Positions 11,352 to 22,398 of a stretch of DNA of 64,000 nucleotides are shown here, piece by piece. Each line of letters begins with the position of its first letter. The stretch's first letter is position 1. The stretch comes from Cranoglanis bouderius. Lineage: Eukaryota > Chordata > Actinopteri > Siluriformes > Cranoglanididae. Location of the stretch: assembly GCA_023630585.1 (NCBI GenBank), contig CM042546.1:13516310-13580309 (forward strand), read 5' to 3'. The translations under genes were made by a program, and so were the position numbers. Below the pieces are notes generated by a model, which did not search any database, was not told the DNA's origin, and worked only from the letters and a program-made list of their open reading frames with translations.

Positions 11352-11416
11352 AGATTTGTTTATTAAGTAAACATTCTTATTGTTCATACTGACTGAACAC
11401 AGTGGACTGTATCAGA

Positions 11417-11448
11417 TTTTTTTTGTGTGTGTGTGTGTGTGTGTGTGC
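11417..11448 (+). repeat. (TG)n microsatellite
   Basis: TG run of about 30 bp preceded by a short T run. Confidence 0.85.
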
Positions 11449-11559
11449 GAGACACAATAATTAACACAGTGTGTTCGAACCATCCATGTGTTAAATGAAA
11501 TATTAAGTCATCATGTTTGGCAGAAATGAAGTAAACAGATAAAGCATGAGAACTTAGAC

Positions 11560-11648
11560 GGAACTACAGTCAGAGCTGCCGTTATAGAAAATGAATTAAC
11601 ACCACCTGACCAATCAGATACAAGAATTCAACAGTGCTATGATATTAA
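11560..11648 (+). repeat. family R element, right-end fragment
   Basis: Contains the R right end: CAGAGCTGCCGTTATAGAAA, then ATTAACACCACCTGACCAAT and CAACAGTGCTATGATAT. The body and palindromic end are absent or unrecognisable upstream. Confidence 0.6.
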
Positions 11649-13514
11649 CTCTATATCTTTCAATTAGAGATGTGGTCAAATTCCAGCCATTTACGGTACT
11701 TTTGGTTTTCAAGACACAAACACAGTATGGAGGATGAAACCGTATTTCCACCCAGAATCTAAGATTTGTCTTATAAATACAGTTTATAACAATTTCCACA
11801 TGTACTGATGCCCACAGATGGACTATAATGTATATATGTGAGTCATGTGACTCCATTTTCTGACAAGGAATTTGTATATACAAGCAAAAATATGAGCCTG
11901 TTTTAATGCACTGATCCATTTTTTGTTGCAGTGATCTCACTCCTGTATAGCAATAAATTCAACTTAGTGACATTAGAACATACACCTTGGACAGTGTATG
12001 CAGGGTCTAGTGGCTTACGTAATGCTGAAGGTCTACCAGGAAAGGTGTATCTGCAAGTGTCTAGGGTCATCTCGTCAATAAGATAATGCTGTAATGTAAT
12101 AAGCGATCAAAAGGACCTTGTCCACTTTTTATAATGAGGGGGAAAAAAGAGAACTTTTGTGCGGAGCAGGAGGTTGTGTGAAGGAGCGTTCAGTCAAACG
12201 GCCAACCCAAGTCATAACTGCTGTTAATTAGTCTGATAAATTATGTTCAAAACAATGGCGAATTTAAACGCCTCAATTTAGCTTGAATCCTAAATGAGAT
12301 ATCGCATCAAACGGCACAAATTCATTCCCTTTTTTCTGCCCAGTTAAAGAACCAGCATGTCTTCCTGAAAGCATTTTTAAAGGTTACGATTTCCTTTGAC
12401 GATAAAGCGGTACCTTTTAATGAAATTCTAATTAGCAATTTTGTGGACTTTGTTATTAAGCGTATCTGATTAGCGCACATTGTCACAGCCAGGCTTTAAT
12501 TAAGAACACTTACAGTACACTTTCAAACAATTGCTTTTTTTTTCCCCTTCTTTTTTTCACTGTTTTGCAAGAAAGCAAATATGTTAAAAACCTATCTGGT
12601 AAACAACAAACGTAGGGGTTCTAAGTTTTAATTAGGTTTAGAGTGTAGTTTTGCTTGACTCATAATTGTGCCGTTTTATATGAGTTAAGTGTTTTGTTAT
12701 GTTTTTTTGGGGGGGGTTTTTTCCATGCAGATGTGTTCTTGTGGATGTTCACCTAAATTTGATATCACGTTGGATATTTTAGCATTACTCTGTTCTCTGT
12801 GTTTGTCGATAATGATCTTAACTCAGGATGCTAATTGGGACACAATTAATGATTCATTCAAAAAAAATCCACATTAAAATGAGTGCATGACAGAATTTTG
12901 TCGTCACATTCTTGAAACACGTCCGACACAGTGCACTGTTTCTCACTGCAGCACCTGTGACAGTGATTTGATCAGTATTGCTTCCACTCCAGGCCTCAGT
13001 GGGACTTCTGCGATCCCAAAGCTCTGAGGTGTCCACAGTGGCGATTTGTTGAGGCCCATGACTGACACCCCAGTAGAGCAAAGCTCATTTAAAACACACA
13101 GAGACCCAGCACGCCCTTTCCTCCCTCACCCCCATCCCTTTAACATGGAGTCCAGCTTGTCAAGTCACAAGCGGGGGGACCCGTAATTTGGCCTAATAAT
13201 TACCAGACATCACCACAATGAAACATCAGTGTCTGAACTTCTTTGGGCCCAACTGAATTTTAATACATTTGGAAAAGGTTGGCCGGAGGCAGGGAAGAGG
13301 AGAACATGCATGTGGAAGCACTTTAGGAAGTGATAAATGATTTGAAATCCATCGCGTCCCCCCGAATGGAAATTAGGCTGAACAGGTGTTAAATGGTACA
13401 TTTTGAATCGGGGGGCAGGAAGGCGGACGTTGGACTTTGCAACCAGATGTGGAAGGGCAAAATCAGGGTATCTCCGTTGTTAAAAACGTAGAGATTGTAA
13501 AACATTGAGTTTAA
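11649..13514. other. single-copy region with regulatory-looking islands
   Basis: No gene is recognised. Positions 12090-12510 hold several homeodomain-like cores (CTGTTAATTAGTC, CTAATTAGCAATT, CTTTAATTAAG) in CpG-containing unique sequence. Positions 13140-13420 are similar (CCTAATAATTACC, AAATTAGGC). Poly-T runs lie near 12535-12557. The frames at 11614-11940 and 12854-13081 (minus) and 12689-12877 (plus) show no family signature. Confidence 0.4.
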
Positions 13515-13700
13515 TACATTGGGGTGTACTGTTATAGGAAAATTATCAATGATGGGATGGTATGATTACGCAGAGTTACTGTTACCACCCTGAAGTTGTT
13601 TATTTACCAGAGTCAGTGCATCCGGAAGTGTTTTATTCCTCTTTTACCACAGCAATTTGCCAACACAGTTACTGAATAACATGATTTAAGATGAACAGCA
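13515..13700 (+). repeat. family R element, palindromic end and start of body
   Basis: Inner and outer arms of the R palindrome: GGGGTGTACTGTTATAGGAA, a loop with TTACTGTTACCACCCTGAAG, then GTGTTTTATTCCTC and TTACCACAGCAATTTGCCAA. The rest of the body is not recognisable after about 13700. Confidence 0.65.
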
Positions 13701-13839
13701 AAAGAGTAAAGGGTTACCCTTTAAACAGTGATGACTGCAGAAGGACTAAACTTCTGCAAAATCATGTATGACTTCAGTAAGTTTGTTCTGCCTCCACATT
13801 TCTAACAAGTCTAACAAGTTTTTATTATATTGTTATTCT

Positions 13840-14143
13840 TTTAGCACTACCTGCTATATCTGACACTTTCACACTAGAACTGTGTACCGGTCGGCACTAC
13901 ACTGCCAATTACTGTGCCCATTGTCCCGTTTTAGTAGTTACTGTACTGTCTTGTGGTTGTTGCACACGTTTGCACGTGCACTTTATGTAGAATGTGTAGG
14001 TCTCATTTAGTTCTGTGTCGTCTCATGTGGTTAGTGTGTTGTTTTATGTAGCACCATGGTCCCTGAGGAACGTTGTTTCATTTCACTGTGTACTGTACCA
14101 GCTGTACGTGGTTGAAATGACAATAAAAGCCATTTGACTTGAC
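13840..14143 (+). repeat. LINE-like retrotransposon 3' end
   Basis: Ends with TTTCATTTCACTGTGTACTG, GGTTGAAATGACAATAAAAG and a CATTTGACTTGACA tail, a 3' terminus I know as common and dispersed in fish genomes. It contains no reverse transcriptase frame, so it is a 5'-truncated copy or 3' UTR only. Clade assignment is not attempted. Confidence 0.55.
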
Positions 14144-14214
14144 AAGACAAAGTTTTGCAGCGGTAAATCAAGCACTAATCACAGCTGTCATGTCAGTGTC
14201 AGAACTGGCTGATG

Positions 14215-14475
14215 TAAAAAAAAATAAATAAAATACTCAAGATAAACATATCAGTAAAATACATCAGTAAATAGGTGGGAAAAAATAAATTCATAATAAA
14301 TATTGATATAAATAATTTAAATGTAAAGTTTTTTTATTTAGCTATACAAAATAATAAATAATAAATATAATAAAATGTAAAATGGTATATAATAAATATT
14401 TAATGTGAATATTTGCTTTTGTGTAAACACATCCTGATTACGGCCCATATATCATCTTGAAATGAATAATTCATA
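14215..14475. other. AT-rich low-complexity stretch
   Basis: Dense AAATA/ATAAT words without a fixed unit, just upstream of a Tc1 insertion. Confidence 0.5.
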
Positions 14476-14477
14476 TA

Positions 14478-15480
14478 CTAACCCCATTTCCATAAAAGTT
14501 CTGATTTTTTTTTTTCCTAAAATGCAATAAAACCAGAAGTCTGTGATTTGTCAAGTCTCTTGAAACTTTAATTAACTGACAAAAGTACAAAGAAAAGATA
14601 TTAAATGTTTTCACTGACCAACTTAATTTTATTTTGTAAATATAAACAAATTTAGAATTTGTTGCCTTCAACACACTCAAAAAAAATTTGGGACAGAGGC
14701 AAAATAAGACGGAAAAGTTTATAGAATATTCTAGTAACACCATTTTGTTTTGGGGGATCAGGTTAATTGGTAACAGGGGAGACATCCACCAAAAGCTCAG
14801 TCTTTGCAAGCAAGAATGGGTCATGGATCACCACTTTGTGCCAGACTTCATGAGAATTTTGCTCTTTCACCATCTCCATCAAGGTACCATTGACGCGGAG
14901 GTGTATATTGAGATTTTAGAGAGACACATGCTGCCATCAAGACAACATCTTTTCCCAGGAAGCCCATGGTTATTTCAGCAGGACAATGCCAGGCCTCATT
15001 CTGCACGTGCTACAACAGTGTGGCTTCGTAGACACAGAGTGCGTGTGCTTGACTGGCCTGCCAGCAGTCCAGATCTGTCTCCTATGACGCATCATGAAGA
15101 GGAGAAGCAGACAATGGCGACCAAGGGCTGTTGAGCAGCTGAAGTCTTGTAACAAGCAAGAATGGGCAAAAATTCCACTTACAAAACTGCAACAATTAGT
15201 ATCCTCAGTTCTCAAACAATTAAAAAGTGTAATTAAAAGGAAGGGTGATGTAACACAGTGGTAAACATGCCCCTGTCCCAACTTTTTTTGAGTGTGTTGA
15301 AGGCATCAAATTCTAAATTTGTTAATATTTACAAAATACAATTAAGTTGGTCAGTGAAAACATTGAATATCTTTTCTTTGTACTTTTGTCAGTTAAAGTT
15401 TCAAGAGACTTGACAAATCACAGATTTTTGTTTTTATTGCATTTTAGAAAAGATCCCAACTTTTATGGAAATGGGGTTAG
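14478..15480 (+). mobile_element. internally deleted Tc1-like element (1003 bp)
   Basis: Ends CTAACCCCATTTCCATAAAA and, at the right, TTTTATGGAAATGGGGTTAG, each flanked by TA (14476-14477 and 15481-15482). The terminal inverted repeats are about 210-220 bp, reaching CAACACACTCAAAAAAA on the left and its complement on the right. The interior joins a short leader and start (about 14760-14870) directly to the C-terminal half of the transposase, so most of the DNA-binding half is deleted. Confidence 0.9.
14818..15264 (+). pseudogene. Tc1 transposase remnant (DD34E type) lacking its N-terminal half and catalytic Glu
   Basis: A start like that of the full element (ATGGGTCATGGATCACCACT, 14818) runs only about 60 bp before a deletion junction. 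Then GTIDAEVYIEILERHMLPSR opens the C-terminal half. WLFQQDNARPHSARATTVW carries the second catalytic Asp, and VLDWPASSPDLSP leads to where IENVW is expected. A small deletion there removes the catalytic Glu and shifts the frame. The remainder continues in the next frame as IMKRRSRQWRPRAVEQLKSC and ends KRKGDVTQW before a stop at about 15264. It cannot be catalytically active; the element could only be moved in trans through its intact ends. Confidence 0.88.
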
Positions 15481-15484
15481 TACA

Positions 15485-17121
15485 TTTTAAATTGGCCATA
15501 TTTATAATCGACTTTGGTGACTTCGCTTAGCTTCCATTTCCTTCTCTAATAATATTTAAAATGCAGTGATTTCTAAACGAAGCTGTGATGCACTTTAACG
15601 ATGCATAAATAACTGACACACAAGCCTAGCCTCTTCAGGCCTGAATCCCAGCACCGCTTATCCTCTTTCATTCATGTTACTCCATTACAGTGTACACTTC
15701 TTTCTCTCTCTGTCTCTCCATAACCTCATCCTCTCATGCTCACATTCACACATTCACATTCGGCTTCCTGGAAAGTTTTGGGGGGAAAGCTGGCTGAATT
15801 GTCCGCTTGTTTTAAGTCGAAACACTCTCGATCCCGTTCTCTCGCAGCTGTCTAAACACCATTATGGCAGCCGGAGGAGGGGGCTGATGAAGATGTGTTA
15901 CATTTCGACCTGACCCGTGTACATCCCAGAATGCCTTGCAGCATGACGTGTGCTAATCAGGCACAGTGGGAGGCTGGGAGATAGACAGCTCATAATTCGC
16001 CTCAATTTGCGTCATCCCTATAACCTGGCACGGCGCCAAGCTGGAATCTAATCCTGTATGTATTTGAACGCGAGATGATCATTTTTCCTTGTGACCATGT
16101 AAGCGACCCAGGAAGCTCTGTAGCTGTTGTTTTGCCTCGCCCGCCGCTTTATGGGATTTTAATTGGCCCTTCCATTAATAACACAGACAAACTAATTTAG
16201 CAGGACCTGTCTGCTTTTAAAAAACTACAGGAACAAAGGCAGGGCGGGCAGAAATCAATCTTAGCCTTGGGACAGAGCCGGTGACCCCTTTAGTCTTTGA
16301 AGATGGTCGCCTAAAAAAAACGAAAGAAAAAAGGGGAGGAGGAGGAGGAGGTGGAGTAGAGGAGAGAAAAAAAAAAGAAAGGGAAAAAGGCATCTGAGAA
16401 GTTATTTAACTACAAACACGGCCTACCTTCCCCATTCCAGCTGCATAATCGAGCATAATAAGTGCCCTGCAAAGGTCCACTTAATGTATTTTTAACACTG
16501 CAGAGCAGCTAATCCTGTCAGAGAGAATAAAATGGAGGGAGGGGAGGCATGTGTGTATGTGTGAGTTTGAGTCCTTAACTCCATAACAGCGCAGGCAAAT
16601 GGGCCAGCTTTAGCGGACAAAAGAGAGAGCGAGAAAGACTCATATTTCTGCCCAAATTGCGGATCCGTTTTTTCCGCTTTAGTGGCCATTAAGAAATAGA
16701 GATAATAACAATAACTGCGACTGCCAAGCCAAGCAACTCACTGACTTTACACTTTGGATGAAATATGCTTGACAATATAATGGCCCTATAATCACTGCTC
16801 TTGTACTGCTCTTAAGTAGAGGTCACTGTACGCTTGCATAACACACATCGTACACATATCAGGTGCATAGGGAGGAATCTGTGTAGTGACAGATTTGCCA
16901 AAAGAGGAATAATGAGGAGTCCTGGGAAGTGGGAGGGTCCGGTGGGGAGTGAAAATATAATAAACAGTAAAAATCACAATACAGTCGATTTTCGATATAG
17001 TCCGTTTTCAAGGCACTTGTCAAAAGTCCCTCGGAGAAACACAGCCGAAATCTTCCATGTTGATCTGGTGCTGAAACAAACAGCGTTCTTTAGATTTTGT
17101 TCATTTTCATTACCATTAAAA
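15485..17121. other. single-copy region with regulatory-looking islands
   Basis: Positions 15760-16290 are CpG-containing unique sequence with GATTTTAATTGGCCC and CCATTAATAAC. A GA-rich stretch lies near 16310-16385. Positions 16400-16700 are similar unique sequence. No exon is recognised. Confidence 0.4.
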
Positions 17122-17190
17122 TGATCCGTCACCCAGATGAGGATGGGTTCCCTTTCGAGTCTGGTTCCTCTGAAGGTTTCCTCCTCATAG
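17122..17190 (+). repeat. fragment of a common fish retroposon
   Basis: CACCCAGATGAGGATGGGTT, then CGAGTCTGGTTCCTCTGAAG and TTTCCTCCTCATAG. I know this block as widely dispersed in teleost genomes in LINE/SINE-type repeats. Only about 70 bp remain. Confidence 0.5.
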
Positions 17191-19173
17191 GGAATAGGTA
17201 ACTATTTTCCTAGAACACGTACCAATCTGTTTTCTGGGCCTCGTAGTTCCAGCGAAGGTCAATTCTAATGCTACAGCATACAAAGACATTTTATACAATT
17301 GTGTGCTTCCAACTTTGTGGCAGCAGTTTGAGGAAGAACCACATATGGGTGTGATGGTCAGGAGAGGATGGTGCGTCGGTGCATCTTTCAAACAGGAAAC
17401 AAAGTTGAGACGAGAGCACCGTCCAAAAGATTGCCAATGTAAGATGATGAAAGGGGGCGGGGCTTCCAGTTGGTGTCGGTTAATATCAGAGAGTTCAAAA
17501 CACTTGCACAACTGTCAGCCATTCCAGATTCATATGTCTGTCTCGTCTGCCATTTTTTATTGTTGAGGCGGGAGTTAAGACTGCTCTTTTAGCATATTTT
17601 GAGCAATAATTCATACCAGCTTAATGCATGAAGGGTGGCAGGTTTGTAGTGATGTCTTTGAAAACAGAATCTGTTTTTTTTTTTTTCTTACTTTTTTTTT
17701 TCCTTCCCCCATAAATATTGTTGTAACTGGCAGGCTCAGTCAAAATCAGATTGAGAGTATACGCGAGGTCTAATGGTTAATCGCTGCCGCCGTCATAATC
17801 GTGCTAAAATGCACGAATTTGCAGCTCCTCCAGAATCTGTCAAAGTAAGGGATCGAGGATCTGCGCAATGGCAAAGCAAAACAAACAAAGACATCAGGGA
17901 AGACAAACAGACACTCAAGCGCATCCAACGCTTAGTCCTCCTCCCTCGACTCTGTCAAAACACCTTTTTTTTCCTGGGCCCGTTAAACTGACAGTGCCTA
18001 TTAGTAGCTCAAGCATATAATCACATCTCTGTAATGAGTTATTAATTAAACCAGGGGCATCTGTTGCCCCGCTAACAGCCCTCCTAAACAATCAACTAGA
18101 GATCTGTGATTTTTGACTCACTGACACTATTAAACTAACCAATACTTTGTTTGTTTTTTTGTTTTTACACAAAAAAAAAGCGTTTGTGCTGTGAGCCCGG
18201 TGTCTCTCCACTCTTTGCCAATCAGCCATGTAGAATACTAATAAGGGAATTAGCTGCTTCACATTCAGCATGTGGCCCATCAAACAGATCCTTATCAACA
18301 GGGAGCTGGAGACTCATTTGCATGGAAGGAGACTGCTTTGTAGGTAAAGATTTCACAATACGTCGTTCATTATGCCCCCGCCATTTCTGTCTCTCACTCT
18401 TCCGCTCCCAATAGTCCCCCTCTCCACACGCGTATACAGACAATTGTGGAAATCTGGTTTAAAAACGTGTCGGCCCTATAGCAAGCGTGTTTATCCTGCC
18501 GTGGAGGCTCTTGAAGATTTCTTTTAAACAAGTTACCTTTCATGTGTGCGCGCTGTGTTTATCATATTTATTTATTTGCCTTCTGAAGCATCCTGGGTTT
18601 TTTTTTAATGAAGTCTCTATCCTTCCTTTGAAATCCTGCAGCTGGGTAGCGGAGCTTCAGCCATCCCCGACTGGCATTCTCCTCTTTTTGATAGAGGCGG
18701 AAATCTCAGCTGATAAACGCTGCACTTAGCACGCCTAATGATGACGACTGTTTACAGCACAAGAGGAGATGCTCCGAGTCCACTTTCACGTTGCCTGAAT
18801 GAGTCACAGCACAGGACGGAACACTAAAGTGATGAAATATTTTCATGTTTTATACCTGAAAAATCCACAGATTGGCGTAGGAACACGATGTGCCCAGTGC
18901 TATTGCACAGAATGTTCTTTGTTGAGAAGCTCAGAAAGGTTGTAGATGTGTGTGCATTAGATATTTGTTACATATAACCTTTAACTGGTCTTTTATCCCA
19001 CATTTATATTCTCCACACATTACAACACAGAGATTCAGTGAGTGTAATTATATTCGATTGTTAGTAACCCTACCTATCCACAATACACACATTTTCAAAG
19101 TAATATTTTTAAAACAATATTTTTTTAAATATTATTTTAAAATGTGTGCATTGTGGAACAGTCAAATATAATT
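17191..19173. other. single-copy region with strong regulatory-looking islands
   Basis: Positions 17760-18740 are unusually uniform unique sequence with clustered motifs: GAGTTATTAATTAAACC, GGGAATTAGCTG, CTCATTTGCATGG (an octamer) and many retained CpGs. T-runs lie at 17670-17702. I see no coding frame or splice pattern that I can defend. Confidence 0.4.
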
Positions 19174-19238
19174 ACTTATTTAACTTAATCTTTTGTTACT
19201 TTTAAAATATGTTCTTTAAAAGATTAAGTTAAATAAGT
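19174..19238. repeat. perfect 21-bp inverted repeat (stem-loop)
   Basis: Left arm 19174-19194 (ACTTATTTAACTTAATCTTTT) and right arm 19218-19238 are exact reverse complements, separated by a 23-nt AT-rich spacer. It lies 30 bp before an R copy. The stem is AT-rich, has no T-run following as in a terminator, and may be the core of a small foldback element or a recent hairpin. Confidence 0.85.
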
Positions 19239-19264
19239 AAGGAATTTAACATGAGGCATACAAT

Positions 19265-19970
19265 GACATTCAAAGTGTTTTATTCCTATTATACCACAAC
19301 AATTTGCCAACACTAACCGGTTTAGGTTTGTTAAAGAATGGCATGTCGTACATTATTTATCCGTTTTTAGTTGCGTTAAGAGTTTTGGAACATCCACAAC
19401 ACAAGTTAGTTCCAAGTTGTTACCAGAGAAACAAAAACTTATTAAAACTACTGTCAGAGTCGCTGTTATAGAATGTATCAACACCTTATAGCAGTGGTTC
19501 TCAAACGCCAGATGGTGCTGGGGGGGGGGGGGGGGATTTTTTTTATTTTTTTTATTAATTTTACCTGTATGTCAGGATTCTGAACCTTTACACTATGATG
19601 TACATAAAAATGAGAAATATTAATAAATGAAATCAATTACACACAGCACACTAAAACACACCAAACAGAGACATCTGTTGATATACTAGTGTCCAGGACT
19701 GTTAGCCACACGCCGATAAAACCTCAGACTATTTGAAATAGGTAAGTTTTTAGATAGAGGACGTAGTCTCTTGTCTGAGAAAGTTAATACAGAAGAGCCC
19801 AGTGTGAAAAAAACGAAACTGCGGAAATTTGACGACTCTAAGGGGCCACAAAGGGATGCACCCTACACAAGGGGGGCCTCGTGCTGAAAAGGTTTGAGAA
19901 CCCCTGCCTTATAGAATGAATGAACACCTTCTGACCAATCAGATTTGAGAACGGTCACTGTCTCATTTTT
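19265..19970 (+). repeat. family R element split by a hAT insertion
   Basis: Begins AGTGTTTTATTCCTATTATA then CCACAACAATTTGCCAACAC. It continues with GTTCCAAGTTGTTACCAGAG and CTGTCAGAGTCGCTGTTATA, is broken by the 415-bp hAT element at 19492-19906, and resumes GAACACCTTCTGACCAATCA. The palindromic end upstream is mostly missing. Confidence 0.7.
19492..19906. mobile_element. non-autonomous hAT-type element with 8-bp target duplication
   Basis: Terminal inverted repeats CAGTGGTTCTCAAAC and GTTTGAGAACCCCTG (14 of 15 pairs match) are of the type found in hAT elements of the Charlie group. Perfect 8-bp duplications CCTTATAG flank it (19484-19491 and 19907-19914). Inside, near 19790-19840, the translation EKVNTEEPSVKKTKLRKFDD resembles the lysine-rich start of hAT transposases, but no catalytic domain follows. 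A run of about 17 G and a T/A tract lie near the left end. The element is younger than the R copy it interrupts. Confidence 0.88.
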
Positions 19971-19984
19971 GTCTTATTAACATC

Positions 19985-20240
19985 AAGAGAGAAAAGAAAG
20001 AAAGGCTGGTGAGGGAATGACTGTTTATAGCTGCTATTATTTAAACAGGAACTTTAACCACATTCAATGTAGCTATAAGTGGGTAAAAAGTATGAGGTGT
20101 CGTTCTTTAGTTTAAAAAAAACTTTGTTTTAGCGTTTAGTTGTGGTATAACACGCTTTGGGGCATGCTGTTAGTGGAAAATAATCAACTTTGCAGTGCTA
20201 AGCGTTGGGTCAGGCCACATCGCACCACCCTGTCATGTTT
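19985..20240 (-). repeat. family R element, second partial copy in opposite orientation
   Basis: Body blocks GGTGAGGGAATGACTGTTTA, CAATGTAGCTATAAGTGG and the junction TTGTGGTATAACACGCTTTG lead into the palindrome inner arm GCTGTTAGTGGAAAATAATC and the loop TGGGTCAGGCCACATCGCAC. The outer arm is decayed. Together with the copy at 19265-19970 it forms a head-to-head pair. Confidence 0.6.
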
Positions 20241-20881
20241 CATTCTTTACATACGCATTGTGTGCTACTTTAAATCCTATTCATAGTAGTTTGGAGCCTA
20301 TAGAACCAAATCACTTTGCATGTTACCTTTTTTACATTACCTGCTTCTCCAGTCCAGAGGTATTCCAATATCACTGATTCTGTGGTTTGTATTTGAAAAA
20401 CACCTTGCATCCTGACAGCTCTATATTCTTTCTGCCCGATAAAAGTGTGTATCTCAGGATCTTGACTTTTCCTCAACATCCTCCAGTCCTGTTCACACAG
20501 TATTAGTCCGTCATTTAGCCAGCACTCAGCTGCTCTTTGTAGTCCATAAGCCAGCCTCTTAGCACAGGTTAAGGATCTAATGATTCTCCCCTCCCCCTCA
20601 AACTAATCCTAAAATGATTGCCCAGGCATGGGTTTTGGTTTCACCAGATGGACCGAATGAGAGGAGAAGCGCTCGTCTACGATGCCCCAGCGTTTCTCAA
20701 CGTGTGTGGTCATGACCACGTAGATGATCACCTCTGATTGCAGTGGCAGCGATGCTCATCATTCATCATTACCAAAGCGGGTGAGAGACATGGGGAGTGA
20801 CCGAGAGAGAGAGGGGAGATGACTGGTGGTCTGACGATGGCCGTTTGTGATTGTGCTAAGCGTTCTGAGTGGTTGAACTTC

Positions 20882-20936
<55 letters not shown>

Positions 20937-21714
20937 ACGCATCGTCTGCTTCACGACGTCTAATGAGGCAGAAAAGAGGCTCGTTTATGATATTAGGTAT
21001 CAATTGGAGTCGGTCTATCCCAGAAGATCAAAGTGGTATTTTCTTTGGGGGTTGGCCACAAAGAAAAATGATCAAGAAAGATGCTCTGGGAGAGAAGAAG
21101 AAGAAGGATGAGACCAGACGTGTAGAGGACGTGAGGAAGGCTTGGATGAAGAGGAGGTCACCCCGGTCCCACTCCTTGTCTACTGATGATGCATAACGGT
21201 GCGGGATTACGGAGGGACAAAGTGGGTGCCGGATGGTTTTGGCAAACCATTAAACCCGACCTCCTCTGGGTCTCATTGAGAAATGATTGCCAGTGAAGTG
21301 TTTGAAGTCTGTAAAAGACCAGTGTGCATTGACAGAGAGAGAAAGAGATGGAGAGAGAAGTGACAGTGAAACTCTATCTGTCCTGCTTATGCAGTCAATT
21401 TTGCCTCTCTTTATCCCTCTAACAGCGCCAGGATGTGTGTTCTGCCCGCCGAGGTTGCCAAACTCATTTCACCTTCTGGACCTCAACTTGACTCGGAGCC
21501 AGACGGCCTGAAGCGATAAGGCCACAGTAAGACTTTGCTCCTCTAAAGGAGCGTTATTTTACAGGCAGCGAGACAGAGATACCAAATTTCTAGCTATAAT
21601 TCTAGTGAGAACAACAGGTAACGCAATGTCAAACTGCATTTATTTGCTTGACATAAGAAGGACTGACTTGATTTTCTTAAATAAGAGCACACGAATACAG
21701 CATCAAGGTCCAGT
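20241..21714. other. single-copy region with a (TG)n tract
   Basis: Contains unique CpG-bearing blocks (20620-20880 and 21200-21560) around a TG microsatellite. Open frames spanning the microsatellite are low-complexity artefacts. No gene is recognised. Confidence 0.4.
20884..20935 (+). repeat. (TG)n microsatellite
   Basis: About 50 bp of uninterrupted TG. Confidence 0.9.
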
Positions 21715-22398
21715 CAAAGGGTGATTCCACATTTGGGTTGCATTTTAACTCCACATTGAGAAATCAGTGCAACAGTGTCGCATTTTTACTAGATTGCTTT
21801 GCTGACAATGGCTGCCTTTTACTCTAAAATAAGTAACAAGTTTGAAATTAACAGGGGGTTGAGAAATTAGAAAATGTGCAAAATGATGTTAACTAGCACT
21901 CATGCTAATGGCTTGAGGGCATTAAGGAAATTTTACTTACAAAATGAGTCAGTATCACAGTATCACTGAATATAAAGAGGGAAACAACAGCACTTCTTCT
22001 TCCCATGATCTTCAGGAAATTCGGATCATGCATATTCCTGTTAAAACATGACTTGAAATGTTTCGAATATTTTATAGTAGTAAATGTTTTCAGGTCGAGT
22101 GAATGTATGACTAAAATGTACATATTTTATAACCTAAAATGGACGACTCATGAACAAAAGTATGTTTCAAGCATTGAATTAACGTAAGATTTTGAAGTAT
22201 TTTGATGATTATGTTTGAATGTAAATTGTAGTTATGCTATGACTGGCAAAAATGCTGCTTTCTAAGTGCTGTATATTTTGTAGGTTCTATTAATGTTTGT
22301 TATTTATCTTGTGGTGTCCTTTTACCTTAGTCCTACATCCATATTTGTAAATGTAATATCACGAGACACAAATGGCACCCCAATTGTGGAATCGCCTT
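21715..22398. repeat. family C element, copy 1 (inverted terminal repeats)
   Basis: Left end AAGGGTGATTCCACATTTGG and right end CCCCAATTGTGGAATCGCCT are imperfect inverted repeats. The interior is collinear with 42225-42960: GTCAGTATCACAGTATCACT, CTTCTTCCCATGATCTTCAG, TGTTTTCAGGTCGAG and AAAATGTACATATTTTATAA. No transposase frame. Interpreted as a non-autonomous DNA transposon of unassigned superfamily. Confidence 0.65.

Noticed and set aside
19174..19238. Rho-independent-type terminator
   Set aside because: The genome is vertebrate and the stem is AT-rich with no following T-run; a hairpin repeat is the better reading.
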